NCBI RefSeq assembly: GCF_902859625.1
Contig: NZ_CADIJX010000002.1
Location: forward strand, 186,001 to 250,000
Length of the DNA: 64,000 nucleotides
Origin: Achromobacter pestifer
GTDB lineage: Bacteria > Pseudomonadota > Gammaproteobacteria > Burkholderiales > Burkholderiaceae_B
Direction: 5' to 3'
Position numbers and translations under genes: made by a program. Below are positions 1 through 7,756 of the stretch, piece after piece. The notes below the pieces were generated by a model. It had not been told where the DNA came from. It did no database searches and worked only from the letters and a program-made list of their open reading frames with translations. The stretch's first letter is position 1, and each line of letters opens with the position of its first letter.

Positions 1-737
1 ATCCAGGCGTCGAAGTCCGCGCGCGAGGTCGCGTGGGTCAGAAAGTGCATGTCGGAAAAGCCCGGGCCGCTATAGGCGGCGGACAGACCCGGGAAATCGC
101 CGGGCTCGTCGGCGATCAGGTGCAGGCGCGTTTGCATGCCCGCCATCGCGTAGATCTGCGTGCCCAGTTGCGGAATGAAGAAGGAGTTCATCATTGACTG
201 GGCGGTCAGCTTGAATTCCAGCGGGGTACCCACCGGAACCGGCAATTGGTTGATGGTGGCCACGCCGTAGTCGGGGTAGATGAACAGCCACTTCCAGTCC
301 AGCGCCACGACTTCGATGCGCAGCGGCGTCACTTCGGACTCCAGCGGTTTGTAGGGGTCCAGTTCGTGCGTGGTCTTCCAGATCAACACGCCCAGGATGG
401 CCACGATGATGCAGGGTATGGTCCAGACGACGACTTCGATGGTCGTCGAATGCGACCACTTCGGTTCGTAGCGCGCGCGGGTGTTCGTTTCGCGGTAGCG
501 CCAGCCGAAGTACAGCGTCAGCAGGATCACGGGGATCACCACCAGCAGCATCAGGCCCGAGGCGATCAGGATCAGGTTCTTGGTCTGGACGCCGATGTCG
601 CCCTTGGGCGCGAACAGGGCCCAGTCGCAGCCGCTTAGCAACACGGGCAGCAGGGCGGCGCAGGCGACGCGGGGCGCGGCGCGCAGGCAGGATGCCCGGG
701 CGCCGGCCAAGCGGGCCCAGGGTCTAGAGTTGGACAT
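1..737 (-). CDS. cyoA: Cytochrome o ubiquinol oxidase subunit II (partial, 3' end outside window)
   Basis: Quinol oxidase subunit II, the periplasmic and membrane subunit of the bo3 terminal oxidase that passes electrons from ubiquinol to oxygen. The protein has an N-terminal signal ending in a lipobox (LLSGC), then two membrane helices (about residues 40-65 and 85-110) and the start of the cupredoxin domain. That domain carries [12 protein letters not shown] and the stretch [21 protein letters not shown], typical of CyoA. No CuA ligand cysteines are seen, as expected for a quinol rather than cytochrome c oxidase. The ATG at 737 gives a normal lipoprotein signal. About 245 codons are present and the reading frame runs off the left edge, where cyoBCD would be expected to follow. 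Confidence 0.93.
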   Translation of the reverse strand, partial: MSNSRPWARLAGARASCLRAAPRVACAALLPVLLSGCDWALFAPKGDIGVQTKNLILIASGLMLLVVIPVILLTLYFGWRYRETNTRARYEPKWSHSTTIEVVVWTIPCIIVAILGVLIWKTTHELDPYKPLESEVTPLRIEVVALDWKWLFIYPDYGVATINQLPVPVGTPLEFKLTAQSMMNSFFIPQLGTQIYAMAGMQTRLHLIADEPGDFPGLSAAYSGPGFSDMHFLTHATSRADFDAW

Positions 738-841
738 GTGATATCCCTTGGTTAAGGACACTAAGTCCACACATCAGCCAGGGATTGGGTCGGGCAGGCG
801 CGCAACAGCATCTGTCCGGCATAAAGCCGTACAAGATTTCT

Positions 842-901
842 AATGTATGGACTTAATTCAAGTTTGTTGCCATACTAATTGATTAATATCATCCATACAT
901 T
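842..901. promoter_or_regulatory. Inverted repeat in the cyoA/MocR-family divergent promoter region
   Basis: AATGTATGGA at 842-851 is repeated exactly in inverted orientation as TCCATACATT at 892-901, with a further CCATAC at 870-875. The arms sit just upstream of the regulator ATG at 927. MocR-type regulators commonly bind paired sites in their divergent promoters, so autoregulatory binding is plausible. That role is inferred; only the repeats are seen. Confidence 0.5.
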
Positions 902-926
902 GCGACATTCTGGCGCAGGTATATCC

Positions 927-2315
927 ATGCAAGAAGAAGATTTGTATGCAATTTGGCCGCAAAATCTGACGCGCGGCGGGGGCCCTCGCTATCGTCAGAT
1001 CGCGGATTTCATCGAGCGCGCCGTCGCTGAAAACCAGCTTCAGCCGGGCGACCGCCTGCCGCCGCAACGGGGGCTGGCCCAACGGCTGGGCGTGGATTTG
1101 ACGACCGTCACGCGGGCCTACGCCGAAGCGGGGCAGCGCGGCCTGTTGGATCCGCGTGGAGCCTCGGGCACCTTCATCGCCCGGCCGCCCGCGCAAGCCG
1201 CGCAACTGATCGATCTGGGCATGAACATGCCGCCCGCGCCGCTGGGCTGTGACCTGCAAGATCTGGTGCAGCGCGGGCTGGCCAAGGTGATGGACCGCCA
1301 CGACGTCAACGTGATGATGGCCTATCACCTGGCAGGCGGCGGCCCGGAAGCCCGTGCGGCCGGCGCGCAATGGCTGGCGCAGGCCGTCGGGCCGATTGAC
1401 CCCGCGCTGGTGCTGGTGTGCCCCGGGGCGCAGGCCGCGCTGGCCGCCTTGATCCTGGCGTACAGCCAGCCAGGGGACCCGATCATCGCTGAACCGCTGG
1501 TGTATCCGGGGCTGCTTAGCGCCGCGCGGCATCTGGGCCGCGAAGTGCTGGCTGCCGAGGTCGATGGCGACGGCATGACGCCCGCCGGGCTGGAACGCGC
1601 CTGCCGCGAAAGCGGTAGCAGGCTGGTCTATCTGAACCCTACTTTGCAGAACCCCACCACGCACACGATGAGCGCGCGGCGCCGGCGCGATCTGGTTCGT
1701 TCGGCCTCGGCTTGTGGCGCCCGCATTATCGAGGATGACCCCTACCGCTTGTTCCTGGACGACGCGCCGCCGCCCTTGGCCAGCTATGCCCCGGCGTCGG
1801 TGTTCCATATCGCCACGCTGGCCAAGTGCCTGACGCCGGGTTTGCGCACCGCCTTCGTGCTAAGTCCCGATCAGGACAGCCGCGAACGGGTACTGGCCGC
1901 CATGCGTTCGTTCGCGCTGATGGCTACGCCCTTGATGGGCGCCTTGACCACGCAATGGATCACAAGCGGCGCCGCGGATGCGGTGCTGAACGGCGTGCGG
2001 GCCGAAGCCCAGGCCCGTCAACGGCTAGCGCGCCAACTGCTGCCCGGCCCGTTTCACGCCAATCCGGCCGGCATCCATCTGTGGCAGGTGTTGCCGCCGC
2101 AATGGACGGCTTTGGACCTGGCTCGCGTGGCGCGGGACGAAGGCCTGAGCGTGACGTCGTCCGATGCCTTCCAAGTGGGACAAGCGCCGGGCCACAACGC
2201 CATTCGTATTTCGCTGGGCGGCGTGAAAGACCGCCAGGAACTGGCCCTGGCGCTGGAACGTCTGGCCGAATTGATGCGCCGACGGCCGCACGCGCGGCGT
2301 GATCCGATCGTGTAA
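927..2315 (+). CDS. MocR/PdxR-family transcriptional regulator (GntR HTH fused to aminotransferase-like domain)
   Basis: Cytoplasmic transcription factor of 462 residues. The N-terminal winged helix (about residues 15-85) contains GDRLPPQRGLAQRLGVDLTTVTRAY, the standard GntR/MocR recognition region. The remainder is a fold-type I aminotransferase-like domain, with NPTLQNPT, a DDPY aspartate motif and the LAKCLTPGLR segment that supplies the PLP-binding lysine. I chose the ATG at 927, with GCAGG upstream, over an in-frame TTG at 879. It is divergent from cyoA and faces the LysR gene tail to tail. The effector and target are unknown; PLP-dependent sensing of an amine or amino acid is usual for the family. 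Confidence 0.88.
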   Translation: MQEEDLYAIWPQNLTRGGGPRYRQIADFIERAVAENQLQPGDRLPPQRGLAQRLGVDLTTVTRAYAEAGQRGLLDPRGASGTFIARPPAQAAQLIDLGMNMPPAPLGCDLQDLVQRGLAKVMDRHDVNVMMAYHLAGGGPEARAAGAQWLAQAVGPIDPALVLVCPGAQAALAALILAYSQPGDPIIAEPLVYPGLLSAARHLGREVLAAEVDGDGMTPAGLERACRESGSRLVYLNPTLQNPTTHTMSARRRRDLVRSASACGARIIEDDPYRLFLDDAPPPLASYAPASVFHIATLAKCLTPGLRTAFVLSPDQDSRERVLAAMRSFALMATPLMGALTTQWITSGAADAVLNGVRAEAQARQRLARQLLPGPFHANPAGIHLWQVLPPQWTALDLARVARDEGLSVTSSDAFQVGQAPGHNAIRISLGGVKDRQELALALERLAELMRRRPHARRDPIV

Positions 2316-2345
2316 GGGGTCCGCGCAAGAGGTCAGCGCAAAGGC

Positions 2346-3245
2346 TCAGCGCGCCTGGCCGCTTTCCTCCAGCAGCCAGTCCCTGAACGCCGCGACCGGT
2401 GGGGTGGCAAGTTTGTCCGGCGGCGCCAGGAAGAAATAACCCGCGCCGGTGCTGAAGGATTCGTCAAGGGCGGGTGCCAGCACGCCCTGGCGCAGTTCGT
2501 CTTCCACCAGGAACGTCGGCAGCAGCCCGATGCCAATGCCTGACGCCACCGCCTGGATCAAGTGGGTGGTCAGTTCAAATTGCGCGCCCCAACGCATCGT
2601 CCGCACGGGCAGGCCGTGCGCTTCAAACCAGCGCTGCCATACCGCAGGGCGGGCGGCGACTTGAAGCAAGCTGTGCTGCGCCAGATCGGCCGGCTTGCGA
2701 ATAGGGTGGCTGGCCAGAAGCGTGGGGCTGATCACCGGGATGAGGTGTTCGTCCATCAAGCGGTAAGACGCCAGCCCCGGCCAATCACCATCACCCACGG
2801 CGATGACGGCGTCGATGCCGGCCAGGTCCAGATCAAAGCGCGTGACCCGGGAATGCAGGTGGACCAGGATGCCGGGGTGCTGCGCGTAGAAGCGGTTTAG
2901 CCGGGGCATCAGCCATTTCGCGGTAAAGGTGGGCAACGCTGCCAGGTGGAAGGCGCCGCGCCCGGTGCGGTACGAGATCGCTTGCAGCGATGCGCTGCGG
3001 ATGCGTTGCAGGGCCGCTTCCAGTTCCTTCTGATACCGCATGCCGACCTCGGTCAGCAGAATGCGCCGTTTCTCGCGCCGGAACAGCGCTACTTCCAGCA
3101 GATCTTCCAGCGCCTGCACTTGCCGGCTGACGGCGCTTTGGGTCAAGGCCAGCTCGGTTGCGGCACGGGTGAAGCTGAGATGACGCGCACTGGCTTCAAA
3201 CGCCAGCAGCAGCGACATGGACGGGGTCAAGCGGCGCGGATTCAT
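2346..3245 (-). CDS. LysR-family transcriptional regulator (GcvA-like)
   Basis: LysR-type regulator of 299 residues, a normal length. The N-terminal helix-turn-helix (about residues 8-65) reads LLAFEASARHLSFTRAATELALTQSAVSRQV, followed by a periplasmic-binding-protein-like effector domain with VASGIGIGLLP near residue 230. The ATGLRIN-like N terminus resembles the GcvA subgroup. It is transcribed away from the SDR/DapA-like operon across a 220-bp gap holding an inverted repeat, so control of that operon is the natural inference. The effector is unknown. Confidence 0.9.
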   Translation of the reverse strand: MNPRRLTPSMSLLLAFEASARHLSFTRAATELALTQSAVSRQVQALEDLLEVALFRREKRRILLTEVGMRYQKELEAALQRIRSASLQAISYRTGRGAFHLAALPTFTAKWLMPRLNRFYAQHPGILVHLHSRVTRFDLDLAGIDAVIAVGDGDWPGLASYRLMDEHLIPVISPTLLASHPIRKPADLAQHSLLQVAARPAVWQRWFEAHGLPVRTMRWGAQFELTTHLIQAVASGIGIGLLPTFLVEDELRQGVLAPALDESFSTGAGYFFLAPPDKLATPPVAAFRDWLLEESGQAR

Positions 3246-3342
3246 TCTGGAAATACATGAGCGAGGGGGCGTTCACTATACCGTGAGGGCGCGGTCCCCA
3301 ATGATGAAACTCAAGGCGGACGCCGAAACCTGTCTGGCTAGT

Positions 3343-3361
3343 TCATTCATAAAATGAATGA
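3343..3361. promoter_or_regulatory. Inverted repeat between the LysR gene and the SDR operon
   Basis: CATTCAT (3344-3350) and ATGAATG (3354-3360) are separated by AAA, and one flanking T-A pair extends each arm to 8 bp. LysR regulators typically bind interrupted dyads of T-N11-A type in such divergent gaps. The site lies about 110 bp upstream of the SDR start. The assignment to this regulator is an inference from position. Confidence 0.4.
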
Positions 3362-3469
3362 TGTGCCTGCGTATTTTCCATTTTTACAACGACATTGCTT
3401 GACCGAAAATAAGACCAAAGGACGGGCGCGCATGGGCCGGTCCAGGCTGGATCGACAACGGAGGTAATG

Positions 3470-4255
3470 ATGGATTTGGGTATCAAGAACAAGATCGCGC
3501 TGGTGTTGGGCGGCGGGGGCGGGCTGGGTAGCGCCATTGCCGAATCGCTGGCTCAGGAAGGGGCGCGCGTGGTGGTGGCCGATCTGAACCTGGACGCGGC
3601 GACCGCCACGGCGGACAAGATCAAGGCCAGCGGACTGACCGCGATTCCCATGCAATGGGATCTGCGCGCCTTGGATGCGATCGACAGCCAGGTCGCGTGG
3701 ATCGAGTCCCAGGTGGGCCCCGTCGATATCCTGGTCAACAACACGGGCGGCCCGCCGCCGACGCCTTCGTCCGGTCAGGCCGCCGACCTGTGGCGCGAAC
3801 ACTTTGAGGGCATGGTGTTGTCCGTCATCAAGCTGACTGACCGCGTGCTGCCCGGCATGCGTGAACGGCAATGGGGCAGGATCATCACAAGCACCTCGTC
3901 TGGCGTGATCGCGCCGATTGCCAACCTGGGTATCTCCAACGCCCTGCGCATGTCCCTGGTGGGCTGGTCCAAGACCCTGGCGCGCGAAGTGGGCCAGGAC
4001 GGCATCACGTCGAACATCGTGCTGCCCGGACGCATCGCCACCGCCCGCATTACCTTCCTGGATGAAGCGCGCGCCAAGCGCGAAGGACGCAGCGCGGAAG
4101 ACGTCAGCCGCGAAAGCACGGCCAGCATCCCGGTAGGGCGCTATGGCAATCCGAAGGAATATGGCGACGCCGTGGCCTTCCTGGCCAGTGCCCGCGCCAG
4201 CTACATTACCGGATCGACGATCCGCGTGGACGGCGGCCTGATCGCCAGTATCTGA
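3470..4255 (+). CDS. SDR-family oxidoreductase lacking the usual Tyr/Lys pair
   Basis: Short-chain dehydrogenase/reductase fold of 261 residues. The nucleotide-binding motif LGGGGGLG (about residues 13-20) and NNTGG (about residue 87, the NNAG equivalent) are present. A serine-rich strand STSSG is in the catalytic-serine position. Where SDRs have YxxxK, this protein reads ISNAL, so both the catalytic tyrosine and lysine appear to be replaced. It could still bind NAD(P), but classical catalysis is doubtful. I chose the second of two adjacent ATGs because GGAGG lies 5 nt before it. It is followed closely by the DapA-like gene, probably in one operon. Confidence 0.85.
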   Translation: MDLGIKNKIALVLGGGGGLGSAIAESLAQEGARVVVADLNLDAATATADKIKASGLTAIPMQWDLRALDAIDSQVAWIESQVGPVDILVNNTGGPPPTPSSGQAADLWREHFEGMVLSVIKLTDRVLPGMRERQWGRIITSTSSGVIAPIANLGISNALRMSLVGWSKTLAREVGQDGITSNIVLPGRIATARITFLDEARAKREGRSAEDVSRESTASIPVGRYGNPKEYGDAVAFLASARASYITGSTIRVDGGLIASI

Positions 4256-4285
4256 ACGCCATCAAGACACTCAAGGACTTTGACG

Positions 4286-5221
4286 ATGACATTGACAGCT
4301 GATGCCAAAGGCGTGTTTCCGATCGCGCCCACCCCGTTCTTCGATGATGGCGCGGTGGACCATGCGTCGATCGACCGGATGATGGATTTCTACCAGTCTT
4401 GCGGCGCGACCGGCTTGACGGTGCTGGGCCAGTTGGGTGAGGCGCCGAAACTGGATTTCGCGGAATCGCTGGAGATTGCCTCGCAAGTGATCGGCAAAGC
4501 CGGCGGCATGCCCATCGTGGTGGGCGTGTCGGCGCCGGGCTTCGCGTCCATGCGCTCGCTGACGCGCGCGGTGATGGACCGCGGCGCGGCCGGCGTGATG
4601 ATCGCGCCGCCCAACACCTTGCGTACCGACGACCAGATCGTCACCTACTACCATCAAGCCGTCGAAGCCATCGGCGACGATGTGCCGTTCGTGCTGCAAG
4701 ACTATCCGCTGACGTTTTCCGTGCAGATGGCCCCGTCGGTCATCCGGCGCATCGTGACCGATCTGGCGTCGTGCGTGATGTTGAAGCACGAAGACTGGCC
4801 CGGCCTGGAAAAGATCTCGGCGTTGCGCCGCTTCGAGGCCGAAGGCGCGATGCGCCACATCTCGATCCTGTGCGGCAACAACGGCCTGTTCCTGGATTAC
4901 GAGATGGCGCGCGGGGCCGATGGCGCCAACACCGGCTACTGCTTTCCGGACATGCTGTGCGACTTCGTAAAGTGGGTCGGCGAGGGCAAGACGGAAGCCG
5001 CGCATGATCTGTTTGACGCGCACCTGCCGCTGTTGCGCTACGAGCAGCAGCCAGGCGTGGGCCTGGCGGTGCGCAAGTATGTGATGATGCGCCGGGGCAT
5101 CCTGTCCAGCGCGGCGCAACGCCGTCCAGGTGGCGCGCTGACGCCCCAGGCGAAGGTCGAAGTCGACCATCTGCTGACTCGCCTGGGCAAGCACGATCCG
5201 CGCGCAAGAAACCTGGTCTAA
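4286..5221 (+). CDS. DapA/N-acetylneuraminate lyase-family protein (dihydrodipicolinate synthase-like)
   Basis: TIM-barrel class I aldolase or dehydratase family member of 311 residues. The Schiff-base lysine is in VMLKHED (about residue 165), and the conserved tyrosine is in LQDYP (about residue 138). GLTVLGQLGEAPKL fits the substrate-carboxylate loop, with Gly-Gln in place of the usual Gly-Thr-Thr-Gly. It is probably a catabolic lyase or dehydratase acting on a keto acid rather than DapA itself, given its neighbours (SDR, Ldh2 reductase) and lack of lysine-pathway genes. LhpC-like pyrroline-hydroxy-carboxylate deaminase is one possibility. The ATG at 4286 is preferred over an upstream TTG. 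Confidence 0.85.
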   Translation: MTLTADAKGVFPIAPTPFFDDGAVDHASIDRMMDFYQSCGATGLTVLGQLGEAPKLDFAESLEIASQVIGKAGGMPIVVGVSAPGFASMRSLTRAVMDRGAAGVMIAPPNTLRTDDQIVTYYHQAVEAIGDDVPFVLQDYPLTFSVQMAPSVIRRIVTDLASCVMLKHEDWPGLEKISALRRFEAEGAMRHISILCGNNGLFLDYEMARGADGANTGYCFPDMLCDFVKWVGEGKTEAAHDLFDAHLPLLRYEQQPGVGLAVRKYVMMRRGILSSAAQRRPGGALTPQAKVEVDHLLTRLGKHDPRARNLV

Positions 5222-6252
5222 GCCTGGGGTGAAGGCGTTGCGCCCAGGCTCTTGATTTCGTCGTACAGAGCCCGGTTGACCCAAACGCCTTCCCGTTCGC
5301 TCTTGGCGCGCGCGATGAACCGTCGTTCAGAGGGCAGGCGGGCGCCCTGGCCGCTGATGGCGTCCAGCATGGCTTCGGCGCCAGCGGTATTGATGGCGCG
5401 CTGCCCACGGCCAAGAATGTCCGGGTCCAGTGCGATCAGCAGTTCGCCGTGCAGGGGCGTGCCCCCGGTGGAGCCATCGAAGGCTTGCGATTGCAGGCTG
5501 GTCCAGTCGCCGATCAACGGGCCTGCCAGCAGTTCGATCATGGTGGACAGCGCCGACCCCTTGTAAGAGCCGAAGGTCAGCATCGCGCCGTCAAGCCCGG
5601 CGGCGGCGTCGGTGGTCGGTTGCCCGTTCTTGTCGATCGCCCAGCCTTCGGGAATGGGCTTGCCGGAGCGGCGGTGCAATTCGATTTCGCCGCGTGCCAC
5701 CATGCTGGTGGCAAAGTCGAACACATACGGATTGCCGCCGGGACGCGGCCAGGCGAATGCCAGCGGGTTGGTGCCGAACACGGGGCGCGTCCCGCCGGCC
5801 GGTGCCACCCAGCTGTGGCTGGGCGTCATGGCGATGCCGGCCAGTCCGTGCTGCGCGATGGCTTCGACTTCCGGCCACAAGGCCGAAAAGTGGAAGCAGT
5901 TATTGATCGCCAGCACGGCCACGCCGTTGCGTTTTGCTTTCTCCGCCAGGTGTGGCAGGCCTTCCTGGAACGCCAGCAGCGAATAGGCGCGTTGCGCATC
6001 CACTTGCACGACGCCGGCTGCGGGATGCGTGATGATGGGCTGGGCAGAGGGATCCACCAGACCTGATTTCAGCGTGCGCACGCATCCCATCAGGCGATAG
6101 AGTCCGTGCGACTGGCAATCGTCGCGCTGGCCGGCGGTGATCGTCTGCGCGATCACCGCGGCATGCGGCGCCGAAAAGCCATTCCGGCCAAGTACTTCAA
6201 CCGATAAATCGTAGACCTGGTCTATCGAGAGATTGATCATGTCCGTATTCAC
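5218..6252 (-). CDS. Ldh2/malate-dehydrogenase-type NAD(P)-dependent oxidoreductase (DpkA-like)
   Basis: Member of the Ldh_2 family, a non-Rossmann NAD(P)-dependent fold of about 340 residues. Visible family marks are NCFHFSALW (about residues 115-125), VAPAGG and GTNPLAF, and KGSALSTMIELLAGPL (about residue 225). The last is close to delta1-piperideine/pyrroline-2-carboxylate reductases (DpkA), which reduce cyclic imino acids to pipecolate or proline. I chose GTG at 6252 because GGAGG lies 4 nt upstream; an ATG at 6276 is also possible. It runs convergent to the DapA-like gene, overlapping it by 3 nt. The substrate is inferred, not proven. Confidence 0.84.
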   Translation of the reverse strand: MNTDMINLSIDQVYDLSVEVLGRNGFSAPHAAVIAQTITAGQRDDCQSHGLYRLMGCVRTLKSGLVDPSAQPIITHPAAGVVQVDAQRAYSLLAFQEGLPHLAEKAKRNGVAVLAINNCFHFSALWPEVEAIAQHGLAGIAMTPSHSWVAPAGGTRPVFGTNPLAFAWPRPGGNPYVFDFATSMVARGEIELHRRSGKPIPEGWAIDKNGQPTTDAAAGLDGAMLTFGSYKGSALSTMIELLAGPLIGDWTSLQSQAFDGSTGGTPLHGELLIALDPDILGRGQRAINTAGAEAMLDAISGQGARLPSERRFIARAKSEREGVWVNRALYDEIKSLGATPSPQA

Positions 6253-6388
6253 ATTGCCTCCGGTACTGCGTTGCATGGCCGGATCCTTGCGATGGATTCC
6301 GGTCGAAGAAATGCGGGGCGCGGGGCGGGCTGCGCACAGCCAGTGTAGCGGCGTTGTCCTGGCGCCGAGGCGGCGTCAGGGATAAGAA

Positions 6389-6433
6389 CTATCAGTCCAG
6401 TTGCACTTCATCTATCAGTCCAGTTGCACTTCA
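6389..6433. repeat. Tandem duplication of about 23 bp at the 3' end of the HPt gene
   Basis: CTATCAGTCCAGTTGCACTT and the following CA occur at 6389-6410 and again at 6412-6433, a period of 23. The second copy contains the HPt stop codon, so the first copy is a non-coding duplicate just beyond the gene. It looks like a recent replication-slippage event. Confidence 0.85.
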
Positions 6434-6822
6434 CGCGAAATCTGGAGGCAGGACTCGCCAAATTCGTTGATGGCCATTTCGATGCGCTGGATGCAGGCGT
6501 CGAGTGCTTGTTCGCCTTCGTTCGGATCGTCGCAGATCCGCCCTAGTTCGGTGCATCGCGCGCTCAGTTGATGGTCGCCGGTCATTTGGGCAGCGCCTTT
6601 GATGCGGTGGGCAAGCAGATGCAATGCCGCCCGGTCCCGATTCGCATAGAGCGCGCGCAACTGCTGTAGATCCTGATCATTGGCGTCGATGAAGGCATTG
6701 ACCAGCGCACGGATACGCGCGGGGTCGGCGGACGTCAAGTTGCCGAGCATGCGAAACCGTTGTTCGTGGCGCTCGGATCGAGAGAGGGACGGCGTAGCGG
6801 AGGGGAAGGCAGGATGACTCAT
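6415..6822 (-). CDS. HPt domain protein (histidine phosphotransfer)
   Basis: Single-domain histidine phosphotransfer protein of 135 residues. It is cytoplasmic and relays a phosphoryl group between a hybrid kinase and a response regulator. The helical HPt core spans about residues 35-125, and the phosphoacceptor histidine is in LLAHRIKGAAQMTG (about residue 72). The first 25 residues are Ser/Arg-rich and not part of the fold; an internal ATG at 6750 is an alternative start. It is divergent from the response-regulator gene across 220 bp, and the two probably form part of one phosphorelay. No kinase gene is present nearby. Confidence 0.85.
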   Translation of the reverse strand: MSHPAFPSATPSLSRSERHEQRFRMLGNLTSADPARIRALVNAFIDANDQDLQQLRALYANRDRAALHLLAHRIKGAAQMTGDHQLSARCTELGRICDDPNEGEQALDACIQRIEMAINEFGESCLQISREVQLD

Positions 6823-7042
6823 GTGCTGCCATTGTGCCGCATAGGTACTTTCGTATTCCTCCTATTTTTTTATTGGGACGGTGGCAGCAATATATTGATC
6901 TGCCGAAAGTCGTTCAACACTGGCAAAACGTCCATGCTAGGTGCTCGTCAATTGAAACACTGCGATTGATTCGTACGCAATGCTTCAAGCGTGAATGAAG
7001 ATCGCCAAAGGAGTCCTGTCATGGAAGGGGGGAAATGCAACA

Positions 7043-7720
7043 ATGCCTTCACGATATATTCGCGTCATCGTTGCCGACGATCATCCCGCCGTGGCGTTGG
7101 GGGTCAGTTATGAGCTGGGGTTGGACCCAGCCATCGACGTCATCGGCTGTGTTGAGAATTCCACCGATTTGATTGCCCGGCTTGAGTCGCAGGAATGCGA
7201 TGTCGTGGTGTCCGACTACACGATGCCGGGCGGAAAATATGGCGATGGACTGGGGCTGATTTCATTGTTGCGGCGGCGCTATCCCGCACTGCACATTGCC
7301 GTGCTGACCATGGTCTCCAATCCCACGCTGATCCGCGCGCTGCTGGGCTACGAAAACCTTTGCGTGCTGAGCAAGTCGGATTCCACCGCCCACATCATCA
7401 ATGCGGTCCACGCAATGTTCCAGGGCAGAACGTACCATTCGCCGACGATCCAGCACATGGCTGCGAATCAGGCGTTTTCCTTGACGCGGGCGCGATTGAC
7501 CAAGCGTGAAGCCGAAATCGTGCGGCTGTTCTGTGCAGGCGCCACCGTGACCGAGATTTCGGAGCGGTCGCATCGCAGCGTGCAGACCGTGAGTTCGCAG
7601 AAAAGAAGCGCCATGAGAAAGCTGGGCCTGGAACGCGACGCCGACCTGATCAGGTACGGCGTCGACGCAGTGCAAACCCAACTGAAGGACGGCGAATGCC
7701 AGATGCTTGCGCGGGCGTAG
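7043..7720 (+). CDS. Response regulator, NarL/FixJ (RcsB-like) family
   Basis: Two-domain response regulator of 225 residues. The receiver domain (about 5-125) has the acidic pair in VADDHP, the phosphoacceptor aspartate in VVVSDYTMPGG (about residue 56) and the signature lysine in VLSKSD (about 109). The LuxR-type HTH (about 150-210) reads LTKREAEIVRLFCAG with VQTVSSQK. The SDYTMPGG...DG arrangement resembles RcsB and BfmR types, which receive phosphate through an HPt. The ATG at 7043 gives the standard receiver N terminus; an in-frame ATG at 6995 would add an unusual leader. It pairs with the divergent HPt gene. Confidence 0.88.
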   Translation: MPSRYIRVIVADDHPAVALGVSYELGLDPAIDVIGCVENSTDLIARLESQECDVVVSDYTMPGGKYGDGLGLISLLRRRYPALHIAVLTMVSNPTLIRALLGYENLCVLSKSDSTAHIINAVHAMFQGRTYHSPTIQHMAANQAFSLTRARLTKREAEIVRLFCAGATVTEISERSHRSVQTVSSQKRSAMRKLGLERDADLIRYGVDAVQTQLKDGECQMLARA

Positions 7721-7756
7721 CAGGCTGCCTGGAGCGGGGCCTGAACGCCTGCCTGG

